Shown here piece by piece: positions 1 to 42,956 of a DNA stretch of 64,000 nt (position 1 is the first letter of the stretch; each line of letters opens with the position of its first letter). Where the stretch lies: positions 83,950-147,949 of the forward strand of contig RWJK01001912.1 of assembly GCA_004335835.1 (NCBI GenBank), in the 5' to 3' direction. Under the pieces are notes generated by a model. The model was not told the DNA's origin. It ran no database searches and worked only from the letters and a program-made list of their open reading frames with translations. Source of the stretch: Scenedesmus sp. ARA3. Its lineage: Eukaryota > Chlorophyta > Chlorophyceae > Sphaeropleales > Scenedesmaceae. A program made the translations under genes and the position numbers.

Positions 1-30558
<30,558 letters not shown>

Positions 30559-31265
30559 AGTTCTTCTGACTCTTAAAACTGGTCTTCAAGTATACATGTC
30601 CTGTTTGGTACCGGATCAAAGTCAAACAGGCACCGCCAAAGACCGGGTGTCAAGCCAGAGTTCACTGTAGGATATGATGCAGCTCAAAAGACATCTGAAG
30701 TTACGTTTTGAGCGGCGTGGCGTGTAAGCCTTCAACGTACCTGACACACGTAGTCGGGAAAGAGGGATCCGCTGCACCTGGGTCCCGGAGTTCCGCTGTT
30801 GCAGATATGGAAATATAATGACTGTCGCAATCAACTATCAGGCTTTCCGACAGTGCGTCCTGGAGATCGGAAGAAGAAAGCGCGTAAAGTTGACTACTGC
30901 TGACTCTCGCAGTATAAAGGGTGTTGCCTGCATATAGCAACACAATCCAGCTAACCAAAGCACCATTGCGCAGCAGTGTAATTCTCCACAAGGATGCAGG
31001 TATGCGCCCTGACCAGGGTTCTGCCAGGTTGTCACATGCTCTGCTTCGCACCATGTGACAGGTCTGGGCTGCACAATCACAGCAACACATGGACCCACAT
31101 GGCACCCAGTAAGCACCCCTGCCTCTAGTCCTGAACTGGATGAACAGTCGGTGAGACATGCCAAGATGTACAAGACAACGCTGCCATGTAGCAATGCAAT
31201 GCAACCAGCATGGCATGTGACAATAGTGACAAATAACGAGTTACCAGCCGCTGACTGACATGCCG
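30559..31265. other. Intergenic: upstream region of the giant gene and 3' flank of the coiled-coil gene
   Basis: About 700 bp with only short overlapping frames. It should hold the promoter of the giant gene and the 3' UTR of the coiled-coil gene, both on the minus strand. A short inverted repeat (CCTGTTTG/CAAACAGG, about 30599-30630) lies just upstream of the giant gene's ATG. A TATAAAG at about 30912 is on the plus strand and serves no gene I can see. No TGTAA motif was found on the minus strand here. Confidence 0.5.
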
Positions 31266-33766
31266 TCAATGCCTGTCCGGCTGCTGCAGAAGGCGCAGCC
31301 TCTCCATCAATGCAGCGCGCTCAGCCCTTCTGATAATTGCGCTGCTCCCAACACTGTTGTCCTCCACTCCTGCTGCCCCACCCAAAACATCAATGATTTC
31401 CACCTGCTGGTGCTGCTGCCACACATACTGCTGATGCTGCTGGGGTTGATGCACAGCGCCGGCTGTACCGCTAATGCTGCGAGGCAGCACAGCAGCACCA
31501 AGCTCAGCACGTCCACCCTGGTCTGGCCTGCCAGCACCACCACCAGCATCTTGCACGCCTGCTGTCCCGACAGGCTGCCGCCCATCTGCTTTTGTATCAG
31601 TGTGGCCATGTGGCGGCTGCCAGCCCTCCGCATCTTGAGCAGCTAGCCGCTGCTGCACAGCTGCCAGCAGTGTGCCGAGCCCCTCACTGCTAGCAGTGCT
31701 GCCGCTGCTGCCACACTTCTCCGCGCCGCTGCTTGACATTGCCCGCGCTCGCAGCTGCTGCTGAGGTTGCTGCGCACACACATGCTGCTCCAGCAGGCGA
31801 TGCTTGCTGCTGGGACCAGCTGCATTGACTGCCGTTGCTGCATGCTTTGCCTCCTCAGGGGCTGCTGCAGCAGCTGCCTCCCTGCCTGGAGGGGCTTGAG
31901 CGTGTTGTTGCTGTGGTTGTTGCTCCCGCTCCCGCTGCTGCTGCTGCTTTTGTTTCTGCTGCTGCTGCTGCTGCTGGCACAAGTCCAGCACCTCCTGCAG
32001 CCCTTCAAGCAGCTTCTTGCACCTGCGCAGCGCTCGCTTGCGTGCTGTGCTGCAGCTGCTGCTGCTGCTATGACTGCCGCTGTTGCCGGCCTCACCATGC
32101 CGGTGATGCCCAGTAGCAACTCCCTGCGCTTGCGGCGGCAGCAGCAGGGCCTCACTCGACTGGTGCAGCTGCGCAAGCAGCGTCTCAACCTCATTCCAGT
32201 GCTGAACCACAGCAGCAGCAACAGCAGCTGGCAGTGCAGCGCCTGCCTCTGCTGTGCAGCCAGCCGCCGCACCAACGCCTGCTGCTTCGCGTCCTGGACT
32301 TCTTGCTGCTGGGATGCCTTGCCTCTGCAGCTCTAGCTTGAGTGACAGAGCCCGCACCCGCACTGCCCTGCCGCCAGATCTAAAGCTGCTGCAGAGCTTC
32401 TTTGCTTTATCCAGCAGCTGCTGGTTGTGTGCTGCTAGGCCATCCACCTCCTGCTGCAGTTGCTGGGCTATCAGCAGCAGCGGCTCAGCTGCTGCAGCCA
32501 CCGCAGCGGCAGTAGCATCAGCGCGGCTAGCTGCATGCCCCATGGCTTGCTGCTCTGTGCTGCTGCTGGTAGTGTGCAGTCCTGCATTCTGCTGCTGCTG
32601 CTGCTGCTGTGCCTTTGGTTGGCAATCGATAGGCAACTTTGCGCTTCGTTGTTGCTCAGCTGCAGCTGCAGCCTCCAGCAACATGCAGTGCTGGGCAAGA
32701 GCTGATGCCTGCAAGCACAGCAACATGCACAGCCAGCAGCGATGTTCAGCGGTGTGGGCGCTGCTGCAAAGCACACGATTTACTGAATAGACAGCACCTT
32801 GATTGCATGTGCCCTGCTACTAAGCTCTTGGCCGTATCCTGCCAGGTGCTGTAGCAGCATGTGCTGCTCTCGTGCACATCATGTCAATTTGCTGCAGGTG
32901 GTGACTGGCACGGTTTACAAGACACCAGCACAGCGCCATCGCTGCACCAAACAACAGCGTTGCAGAACTATTCGCACGCTGCCCACCTGCGCCCACATCT
33001 GCTGCATGTGCTGCATCAGCCTGTCATGCCCAGCCGCCTGCTGCTGCAGCCAGTGCCATGTCTGCTGCAGCGGGGCATCAGCTCCAACAAGCAATGGCCC
33101 AGCAGCTCCAGCAGCAACAGCAGCAGCAGCAGCAGCAGCACTGCTGCCACTGCTGACAGTACCCGGCCCTGTCTGGTGCTCCATGCCGTGAGGAGTGCCA
33201 CCGCTGCTGCTGCTCAGCTGGTAGCGGGCTGCCCCTGGTGTTCCACTGAGCGGGGATTGTGACGCCACAGGACTGTAGCCAGGCAGCTGCTGCTGCAGCT
33301 GAACCTGCCACGCTTGCTGCTGCGCTGGTGGTAGGTTTGCCAGAGTATCTTGGCTCAGTCGCATCAAGCGCTGCCGCAGCTGCGCCATTTCTACGCCAGC
33401 GCCTGCAGCCAGCTGCACGCCACCAAATGCACCACCAAATGCACCGCCAACAGCACCGCCAACAGCACCAGCAGCAGCAGCAGCAGCGCCAATCTGTGGT
33501 GACTGGCAGCTGGCAGGAGGCGGCACCTCAAAAGACATGCTGGGAGTGACTGATGGCGTCAAGCCAGCTGCTAACACACTGCCGCCACTCACTGCTGCCG
33601 CTGCTGCTGGTGAGCTCTGCACAACAGCCGCACAGCCAGCGACACCGCCGCTGCTGCCCCAAATTGCTGCTTTGCCAGCCTGCAGCTGCTGCTGCTGCGT
33701 GGTCGCAGCGTGCAGCTGCTCCATGACTTTCAGCACACACGACATGGAGGCTCTGCCAGGCAGCTG

Positions 33767-33803
<37 letters not shown>

Positions 33804-36800
33804 GTTTGCTGCAGTTGCAGCTGCAGCAGTTGGCACTCCTGCTGCAGCTGCAGCAGCAGCAGCTCTGCCTCCTGCCTCTGGCCCTGGCTGCTCTCTAATG
33901 CAACCAGCAGCTGCTGCAGCTGCTCGCTGTGGCTGCCCTTCTCCTGCTGCAGCTGCTGTTGCGCCTGCTGTGCAGCAACACAAGCTGCTGCAAGTCGGCT
34001 GACCAGCTCTGCCACCTTAATCAGCGGCTTGGCCTGTTCAGTTGCTGCTGCTGCTGCGGCTGTAGTTTGCTGTGAGCTGCTGCTAGCGGTGGCGGAACCG
34101 TTTGAGCAATCAGCCAAAGCTTCAGACAGCTGCAGCTCCAACGCTGTAGCTGCCTGCTGCAGCTGCTGCAGCGCTGCCTGGCTTGCAGCAAGCTCTGCTT
34201 TGCATTGGGACAGCTCCTGCGTAGGAAGTTGCATTGCCTGCTGCAGTCTACCTTGCAGCTGTGCCTCAAGCTGCTGGTGTTGTTGCTGCAGCTGCTGCAG
34301 CTGCTGATGCTTGGCTGCTAGATCCGCTTGCTTCTGCAGCAGCTCCCGCTGTGCTGCATCCAAAATTTCAGCCTGCTGCTGGTTCTTTTGCTCGGCAGCG
34401 CTTAGCTCCTGCTGCAGCTGCTGCGCTGCACCATTTGCGGCATCACACTGTACACTTGCCTGCAGTAGCTGCTGCTGTGAAGCTGTGAAGTCTGCTTGCA
34501 ATGCGCGCTGCTGCTGCTGCTCATCCTCTAGCTGCAGCTGCGTCTGCACACAAGCATCAATCAGCAGCACATCTGCACTACCCCCTACAGCTGCAGCAGC
34601 AGGTGCTGCTGCCTCCTGCTGCTGCTGGCGAAGCCACTGCACCTCCGATTTGAGTTGATCGCTGATCTCTTGCTGCTGCTTCAGCAGCTGCTGCAGGTGG
34701 CCTGCCTCCCGCTTGCTCCACTCTAAGCTCTGCTGGCTGCTGCTGAAATGGCCTTGAGCAGCTGCTAGCTCTGCCTGCAGGCCCTTCACCTGCAGCTGCA
34801 GCTGCTCCACTGCTGCAGCAGCAGCAGCAGCAGCAGCAGCTGCAGCAGCAGCAGGGTCGGCAGCACCCTCAGTGGGCTGCTGGCGGCTGTGCTGATGCTG
34901 TTGCTGCTGCTCCAGCGCTGCTTTTGTCTCGCTCAGCAGCTGCTTGTATGCTGCCAGCTTCTTCTGCAGCTGCTTGCGCTCCACCTGCAGCTCCTGCACC
35001 TGCTGCTTGGCTGCAATTCGGTGCATCATAGCGGCAGTGCACACAGCAGAGCGTAGCAAAGCAGCCGAGTCAGTGGCGGTCACAAGGAAACCAACGTCAC
35101 AGAACTACCCTTCTAAATATTATGTGTCTCATGGCTGTACGCGCTAATACAAGGCGCACAAGTGTAAGGAAAGGGCAAAGCGACAAGCCACGCCAGTAGC
35201 ATGTACAATAACGCTCACAGCCTCACCTGCATCAGCTTGCAGCTGCGCATGCTGCAGCTTTGACTGAGCCTGCAGCACTTCCTGCAGCCCCTGAATGCTG
35301 CCCCGCACCGCCAACTGCACATGGTCGACCTGCTGCTGCTGCTGCTGCTGCGTCGAGCCCCTAGCAAGCTGCCCTGGCGCCTCCAGCAGCTGCTGCTGCG
35401 CCTGCAGTAGCTGCTGCTGCGCAGCCGTCAGCTGCTGCTGCAAGCTGCCGTTCTGCTGGCGCTGCTGCTGCAGCTGCTGCTCAGTTTGCTGCAGCTGGCT
35501 GCGTGCCGCACTGACATCAGCCTCCAGCTCTTTTAGCCGCTGTTGGTAGCTGGCCAGCAGCTGTTGTGCATCTTGCACTGAACTAAACTTGCTGCTATCA
35601 TCACCAGCAGACATGTGGCTGCTTGCCAGTTGCTGCTGCTGCTGCTGCTGGTGGTGCGCCTGTGCCTGCAGCTGCTGCCGAGCTTGCTGCAGTTGCCCCT
35701 GAACAGCTCCAGCCTGCTCCTGTGCAGCTGACAGCTCCTCCACCTTCTCCCTTAGCTTGTCTTTCAGCTTCTCTATCTTACCTGCAGCCTGGCGCAGCTG
35801 CCGCTCTGCAGCCTCCTGCTCTCCCTTCACTCCTGACAGCTCCTGCCGAGCCTGCTGCAGCCTCCTCTCTGCTTCTTCGGCCCGTTCATCTGCCAGCTGC
35901 CTTCGTGACTCAGCTGCTGCTAGCTTCACCTGCAGCTGCGCACACTCCGCTAGGTGCGCTGTCGCAGCCGCCGCAGCAGCAGCTGCTGCGCTGGCTGCAG
36001 CGTCAGAGGAAGCAGCGGGTATGCCTGCTGCTCTGGCGGCTGCTGCTTGCATGCTGCTGACAGTGCCGGCCTGCATGGCTGCCAGCTGCTGCTGCACTTG
36101 CAGCAGCTGCCGGTCTGCCACTGCTGCTGCCCTGCTGCACAAGTCTGCTTCATCCTTGGCAGCCTGCATGCAATGGAGCACAATGAGTGGTGGTGTAAGC
36201 AAGTGCTTTGAGAATCTGAGGCATGGTACTCTGGATGGAAAGATTTGCAGCAGCACAGCCATCTGTAGATATGTCCTGCACTCACAAGCATGACAGCGTT
36301 AATCTACCAGTAGCAAACATACATCACAGCCCATCATCTGCATCCCCACATGACAGCTGCCTGCCCCACCTGCGCCTGCTGCTGGACGCGCGCCAGCTGC
36401 TGCTGTGCTGCCGCCACATCTGCCTCCAGCTCTTGCCGCCTGGCAGCCGCCTGGCCAGCTGCCTGCTGGTGCTGCTGCAGCAGCAGCTGCTGCGCTGCTG
36501 CCGACTCCTCCAGCTCTGCCTGCTGCAGCTCACTGGCCTGCACCTCCTGCACGCAGCACAGAATAAAACAGGGCACACACAACATGCAATCAACAAAGGC
36601 TGCGACATGTCCTGCAAGTGTGCTGCTTTAGCAATCGCAAATGAGCACTGGCAGAGGAAGTATACGTACAATGTGCAGCCAAAGGCAGAAAGCGCAACAA
36701 GACATGCATGCCGACCTGCAAGCTGATCCAGAGCAACACGCTGGTCAGCTGCTGTACGACTGCATGCCCCTTACCTGCTGGCACTTCTGCAGGTCATTCA

Positions 36801-39528
36801 GCACCCGCTGCAGCTCCTGTTGCGCCCCGGCAGCCTCAGCAGCTGCTGCTGCGCGCTGCGCCTGCAGTGCTGCCAGCTGCTGAGCAGCCTCCTGCTGCTG
36901 GCGCTGCTGCTGCGCGTGCTGCTGCTGCAGCGTCTCCAGCTGGCGCCTGGCGTCCACCAGGGATGTTTGTAGCTAAGATATAAGCAGACACAGGTATGCA
37001 CAAGTGCGCGCTTCGGTGTCAGTCCGATGTCATCATCATCATGTTACCCATCAAGCCATAGCATCAACGCCATCGGCCCCGCGCCCCAATGCAGCGGCAA
37101 GTCTGATGTCATGCCATGCATATTTGGCTGTGTGCACTAACAGAGATCTCAAGTAGATGCCAAGCGCGGTCAATGCAGAACAAATCGCCGCTGCAAGCAG
37201 ATGCGCAAAGCAGTGCAGTGGACCCACCTGCGACAGTCTATCCTGAGCAGCAGCACACTCCCCGCGCGTAATCTGCAGCGCGTGCTGCTTTTCAGCTGCC
37301 TCTGCCGCAGCCGCCTGCTTGCTCCTCCCCCGCTCAGCTAGCTGCTGCTCTGCTGCTGCCTGCTGTGCCTGCAGCTCCTGCAGCTGCTGCTTGACAGCTG
37401 CTGCGTCCTCTGCTGCTGCAGCTGCTGCTGCCTGCTGCGCCTGCACCTGGCCTTGCAGCTCGAGCAGCTGCTGGCTGCTGGCAGCCTTGCTCTGCTCATT
37501 GCTGCTGATGGCAGCAACCAGGCCTTCTGCACGTTGCTGCAGCTCCTGCAGGTTGGTGTGCGGTGTACAGAATGCATGGGGTTACATGTGCGTGAGCAGG
37601 CTAGGGTTGGAGATATATATGCTGCAGCTGCAAACCAGCGATGCGCGCAGTTTTTTTCTTGATGTTGGCTCGCACATGATGACTATGGCCTGCACAGTGC
37701 TGCAGCTGTGTTGCGCGCCACGCCGGCCGATGCACCCACCTCTGTTTTAAGAGCAGATGCAGCTGCTGCCGCTTGCTGCCGCTGTGCCTCGCGCCGCGAG
37801 CTCGCCATCGCCTCAGCTGCTGAGGCAGCGCCAGCCTACAAAGTTTCAGCAGCAATGGCGCAATGTTTTGCCAAAATCAGCAACAGGTGCAGCCACTGCA
37901 GCAATGCAGCTGTCGCTGTCAGTACAGTCAACATGCTGGCAGGGCGCAAAGGTACAGCGGTGTGAGCCCTGCAGTCTTGGATGTCAACTGCGCGTGCGGC
38001 TCTGCGGCTACAATGCTCCCCTGACATGCGCGTGCGGTTGCAGGCCGCATTTGCACACTGGTGTGTTCCACGCACAAACATGCAAACCAGCAAAATGCCG
38101 CACCATTTTATAACGCCTAACACTGCCAAAGCATCACAGGTGCATGCTCAAAAACCCAGCAGCAGTGCGGCAAAGCAGCGCGCAGCAGCCACATCCCATC
38201 CGCACTCCCTTACACACCTGCAGTTCCACCAGCCGCTGCGCTGCTGCTGCCACGCGCCCCTCCAGCCCTTCTAGGTCTGCTGCTGCCTCCTCAATCAGGT
38301 CCTCCCAGCCAGACATGGCCAGAGGCTTGGCAGCAGCAGCAGCAGCCTGGCGCAGCTGCTGGCGCGCTGTTGCAAGCTCGGCTTGCGCTGCGCTGGCCTC
38401 GTGGCGGGCCTGTGCTGCTGACAGCTGCGCCTGTAGGGGATGTGGTGGGAAGGTGGCAGGCAGTCAGGCAGGTAGCATATGCAGCAACTGCAGGGAACTA
38501 CAGGCACATCGTTGTACGCTAGCAACATGCAGAGCGTTATGAAAGGTGTCGCGCAGACGCAGCCAGGTAGCACAATGTCACGCACAGCACTCTACTCAGC
38601 ACAACTGGTCTGCTTGAGATGCAGCACCATCCGCAGAGCCTGCAGGGTGTGCAGCTGCCGGTAACAGAGCACCAGGTCCGCCTACCTGCCGCTCCTGCTC
38701 CTGGGCCTGCTCCAGCTGCTGCTGCAGCTGCAGCAGCTGCTGCTGCACAGCAGGGCACACCCTGCATGCTGCAGGAGGGCCCACTGCAGGCAGGCCTGCT
38801 GTCTGCAGCAGCAGCGCCTGGCAGGCAGCATCGACACCAGCAGCCCGCGGGGCAGCATCAACACCAACAACTGCAGCAGCAGCGAGGTCAGTCTGGCTCG
38901 CGGCATCAGCAGCTGCTGGCGACGTGGTACATGCCGATGTCGTGGCTGCTGCTCCTGTTGCTTCTGCTTCACTTGCTGCAGCGCTTTCTTGTGAGACGCC
39001 AGCAGCAACTATAACCAGTGATTGTGCTGCTGCATGAGGCACAGCATCGCCTGCACCTGCTGACTCCATTTGTGCCGGCTGCTGCTCATCTTGCATGGTA
39101 TTGGGAGCAGCTTTTGCCGGTGATGCAGCTAGCTCCTGCTCCATCTGCTGCCGCTGCTGCTGCAGTGCCAGCAGCCGCTGCCGCTCATCTTCTACTTGCT
39201 GCGCCAACTGCTCCAGCTCAACAGTGAGAGCATCTGCCTCAAGCTCAGATGCACAGCCTGATAGTGCAGATGGTGCAGTGCTTGCTGCCGACAGGTGCAG
39301 GTACTGCTGCCTGGGCGGAGGCAGAGGCTGCTGCCAGCCGGGCTGCTGCTGCTGCTGCTGGTGTGGTTGCTGCTGCTGCTGTTGCTGCTGTTGATACCAG
39401 TGCTGGTGCTGCTGCTGCCACCAAGGCAGATGCTGTCCAGGCTGTTGGTTGCTGAGGTGGTGCTGTTGCCCTTGCATCTCATATCGCTGCTGCTGCTGGC
39501 GCTGCTGCTGCTGCTGCTGCTGGTGCGC

Positions 39529-39580
<52 letters not shown>

Positions 39581-41848
39581 GGCTCCATCAGATGCTGCTC
39601 ACCCTGGCTACTGTCAGCAGCGCCGCTGCTGGCACCCCCAGCACTCCCACCTGGTCCTCTGCTGCTGTGCTCGCCAGCAACAGCGCCACTGCCAGAGCTG
39701 CCCCAAGTGTTCTCCCTCGCAAGCTTGCCCTGCTGCTGCAGCTGCTGCGCCAAGCTCATCTGCTGCTGCCAGTCATACCCAGCAACTGCAGTAAAGCTTC
39801 CTTCTGCTGCAGCTGCTTGTGTTGCAGCGCTGCACGTAGTGCTAGCACCTGCAGCTACCAAGCTACCAGGCTGCTGCTGCTGCTGCCGCTCTTGCTCTGT
39901 GTCTGTGCTATTGGTAACAGCCACAGCAGCCTGGGGTACAGCAGCAATTGGCTGCATTTGCACCTCCTCTTCGCCCTCACTGCACTCCTGGCCATCTGCA
40001 AGCGCCATCAAGCTGCTGTAGCTGCTGCTCTCCAGCGCATCCTGCAGCAGCTGCTCTGCTGCTGCGCGCTGGCTCCTGTACACGCTGCCGCTGCCACCAC
40101 TGCTGCTGCTGCGGCCCTGCAGGCCCTTCTGGCCCTTATCCTGTTGCTGCTGCTGCTGCTGCTGGTGATGGTGCTGTGCTGGGCTGCTGAGCATCGCTGG
40201 TGATGCACTGCCTGCAGTTGCCAGAGCAGCAGCACCCGCTTCTGCTGCTGAGGCTGATGCACGCGCATGCAGCATGCCCCGAGCAGTGTGGCGGTGCTCG
40301 GCTGCTGCACGCAGCGCAAGCATCAGAGCAGCTGCCTCACTACTCATGCTGGTGCTGACAGGCGCAGCATGCTGCTGCTGCTGCTGCTGCTGGTGCTCAC
40401 CTGGCGCGCTGGTTTGTTCATGAACAGCAGCAGCAACAGCAGCAGTGCCAGCAGCAAAGCTGCGGTGTGCGACCACCATGCTGCTTGTAGTGCTGCCGCC
40501 GTCAAGCTCAGCGACACTTGCTGCTGCTGCTGCTGCTGCTGCTGCGCCACTGCTGCCAGCGCTCCAGTGCTGCGAATGCAGCGCACTGTTGTGCCTGCTG
40601 AGCGTGCGGAAAGAGCCCACATAGCTGCCCCTGCCACTGCTACTGCTGCTGCTGCTGCCTCCACCGCTGCTGCCCAGTCCCCGCAGCCGCGAGTGGCGTG
40701 CAGGGTGAGGGATCTTGAGCGGTGTGATGTACTTTTTAGCAGCGCCTGAACCTGCTGCTGCAGGAAAGGCAAAGCGGCTGCTCACTTGCTGGTCCAGATG
40801 CGGCTGCTGTTCCTGCAAATGTTCCTGCAAGCCAGTACAGCCACTGCTCAGCCGCCAAGCAGCAGCAGCAGCAGCACCACCTGTCTTATCTGCTGCTGTT
40901 GGGCTGCCAGGGGCGCTGCTGCAGCTGCTGTCACCGCCACCGCACAGTGCATCGCCTCCACTGCTGCTGCTTGCCTGCTCTAGCAGCTGCAGCAGCGTAG
41001 CTTGAGGCCAGCTGTTGCTTGCAGGAACCAGCCTGGCAGCATCAGCTGTATCGGCAGGGCAGCTGCCTGGCCTTGCAGGCACGTTTAAGCCATCAGCAGC
41101 AGCAGCAGCAGCTGCTGCTACTGTGACTGACACAGCTGCTGCTGCAGCTCCTGGGCCCTGCAAAGGGCTCTGCGGACGTGAGGAGTGCAGCAGCAGGGTG
41201 TGCTGCAGCTGCTGCAGTTGCAAGCCTGCAGCTGCACTGTCCAGCTGCCCTGCTGCATCAGCATGCTGCTGGCCAGTGCTGGTGTCGTCTGCTTCGTAGT
41301 CAGCCTGTGTTGCAGTGAAGATAGCAATGCCAGCGTGTAATGTGTTACCAGTGAAATCCCGTGCAGCCCCGTGACAACAGATGAGCAAGTCGATCAAATG
41401 TATAGTCGTGACGGTTGCTCAACAGCATACACGGGTAGGCGTGAGTCGGGCATCAGCTGCACTCAACTACTGCTTCACCCACCACTGTTGCAAGCACGCT
41501 GCAGCACATGCATGTCAGATGCAGCTGCACTTGCCTGCTGTGCTGCCTGCAGCTGCTTGATGCCATCTAACAGGTCAGAGATGGATTGAAGCTCCTGACT
41601 GCGTTGCTCCTTGTTGCTCAGTAGATTGTCACATATGGACGCTAGCTCACTGATGTTGCTGCTGCCATCAGGCTGCATGCTACGGATGTGGCAGCAGGGT
41701 GAGTCTGGTAACAGGACTGACTCCAAGCATACTTTCTTTTCGTTCAGACCATACTTTTGCGGGATGCAAACGGAGAACAGCAGCGGTACTCTGCAGCTAA
41801 ATCGTGAACCTGCACAGCTTCACCGCTGAAAAGGTTTTTAACGAACAT
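31266..41848 (-). CDS. Very large Gln/Ala-rich coiled-coil protein
   Basis: Eleven exons, all joining in frame: 41755..41848, 41483..41704, 38686..41288, 38218..38430, 37740..37835, 37228..37545, 36775..36972, 36370..36546, 35227..36163, 32987..35010, 31266..32708, with TGA at 31268-31266; about 2,774 residues. The N-terminal third is Ser/Ala/Gln-rich and disordered with long Gln runs. From about residue 870 onward long heptad-like coiled coils dominate (e.g. KIEKLKDKLREKVEEL near 35740, VQELQVERKQLQKKL near 34980). A Gly/Ala/Ser-rich stretch lies at about 33080-33600, then a Gln-rich C-terminal domain ending in MERLRLLQQ. The short exons 4 to 8 are all phase 0 and 32-106 codons, as expected for coiled-coil growth. 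No enzyme domain or membrane segment was seen. A scaffold role (centrosome/basal body, Golgi or nuclear pore) is only a guess. The first exon is the least certain: ATG 41848 is used because no upstream ATG is open. Confidence 0.7.
39531..39579 (-). repeat. CTG run coding for polyglutamine
   Basis: An uninterrupted run of 16 CTG (CAG on the coding strand) inside the large third exon of the coiled-coil gene, flanked by further CTG-rich sequence, giving about 16 consecutive Gln. It is in frame, so length changes would only alter the Gln tract. Confidence 0.85.
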
Positions 41849-41992
41849 ATACAATGGATCAACGGGTGAGGCTGCAGCGCGGGCGTCAAAGCCACCAGAG
41901 GTGCCGCGAAGTTTGAATCGGAGAACCCTGGTTGAGACAGCAAGCACAGGAACCACAGATAGTAGTCGTGTTAACTATTTGTTCAATTATAC
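41849..41992. promoter_or_regulatory. Short divergent intergenic region (putative bidirectional promoter)
   Basis: Only about 144 bp separate the proposed ATG of the coiled-coil gene (minus) from the ATG of the small Cys-rich gene (plus). The minus-strand frame stays open to a GTG at 41956, so the 5' UTR or an unseen exon may fill part of it. No clear TATA box was seen. Confidence 0.35.
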
Positions 41993-42956
41993 ATGTTTGT
42001 TTCGGACAAAGTTTCACGCAGCTTGAGTAGTAGCACTAGCCTGGTGTTGGCATGGTACAGCCTTGGTGGGCTGCCGCCGTGGCAGTTCCTGTGGTTGTCA
42101 CTAAAAGCATTCTTGGTGCCCGCTCTCGCAAAGACGGCAGTGATAGCGAGAGGTGCGTGTGCGGGCAGTCCAGCAGCACCAGTAGCAGTAGTGTGCAGCA
42201 GCAGCAGTAGCAGTGGCAGCAGCAACAGCAGTTTGTGAAGCAGCAGCATCAACGCTGATGCTGTGGGTCGTGGCCGTTGATGACTGCAGGGAGGAGGACT
42301 CCCCCTTTGTTTGTGAACGTGTGTGCACTTCAGACCGGCTACTGAAGAAGCTTGGTAGCCTAGCCAAGGTAAGCTGAACTTGCAGGAAAGCCCTGCTACC
42401 TTCTCTTGCCACTGCCACTTCACGCAACGCATACCTGCTAGTGTGTATAACCTTTATAGCAACATCATCATGCCAGCACTCCATGCAGTGCTCTGATAAG
42501 AAGCGTGTGTTGGCCCAGCAGCACCTGACAGGTTGCCAGCTGTTGTGCCTTGCAGGAGCCAACACGCGATACATGCGTCACAGTGTGTGGCGTATCAGGT
42601 AAGCGAGCATCAAGCCCATCAGCACCTGCTACTAGTGAAGCAGCGTGTTGAGCAGGTCAGCAACAGATGGATGATCTGCAATCACATGCGACCATTCCCT
42701 GCATGATGAAATGCATACCTGTACAGACATCAGCCTCGCATCGTGCACGACAGTGCAGCTTTGCTTTAATACTTGCAGTTGAACAGCACATGTGGACAAC
42801 TGCTCCTGCTCTTGCCCTGCTACTGCAGCTCATGACGCGTGCGCAGACGCCTGCCAGCGTGCGGTGTGCTCAGTGCCGCACCAGGTGCCTGCCTGGAACG
42901 ATGCCTGCCTCAAGCGCTGCACAGCAGAGTGCATGAAAGGCAGGGGAGCTTCATAG
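41993..42956 (+). CDS. Small Cys-rich protein of unknown function
   Basis: Four exons, 41993..42152, 42229..42368, 42556..42598 and 42829..42956, join in phases 1, 0 and 1 to 156 residues ending at TAG 42954-42956. The N-terminal 50 residues contain two hydrophobic stretches (around WQFLWLSLKAFLVPAL), possibly a membrane segment or targeting sequence. The C-terminal half is Cys-rich: CVTVC, CADACQRAVC, then WNDACLKRC and AEC, i.e. CxxxC and CxxxCQRxxC motifs that could form disulfides or bind metal. Splice signals are good (GTAAGC, GTAAGC, CTTGCAG, CTGCAG); the second acceptor lies in a CAG run, so its exact position may shift by a codon. I do not recognise a named family. It is divergent from the coiled-coil gene. 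The first downstream plus-strand TGTAA is far away (44172). Confidence 0.6.

Noticed and set aside
33537..34307. Long plus-strand Cys/Ser-rich frames opposite the coiled-coil gene
   Set aside because: Antisense reading of CAG/CTG-rich coding sequence gives Cys, Leu and Ser runs without meaning.
41290..41325. TATQADYEA read upstream of the third coiled-coil exon, resembling the TQADYEA box of the giant gene
   Set aside because: It falls in the proposed intron tail just before the acceptor. The similarity covers only about 7 residues with no other repeat features, so chance is the simpler view.
42101..42574. Minus-strand frames opposite the small Cys-rich gene
   Set aside because: The plus strand has phase-consistent exons with conserved-looking Cys motifs; the minus frames are CTG-driven Leu runs.
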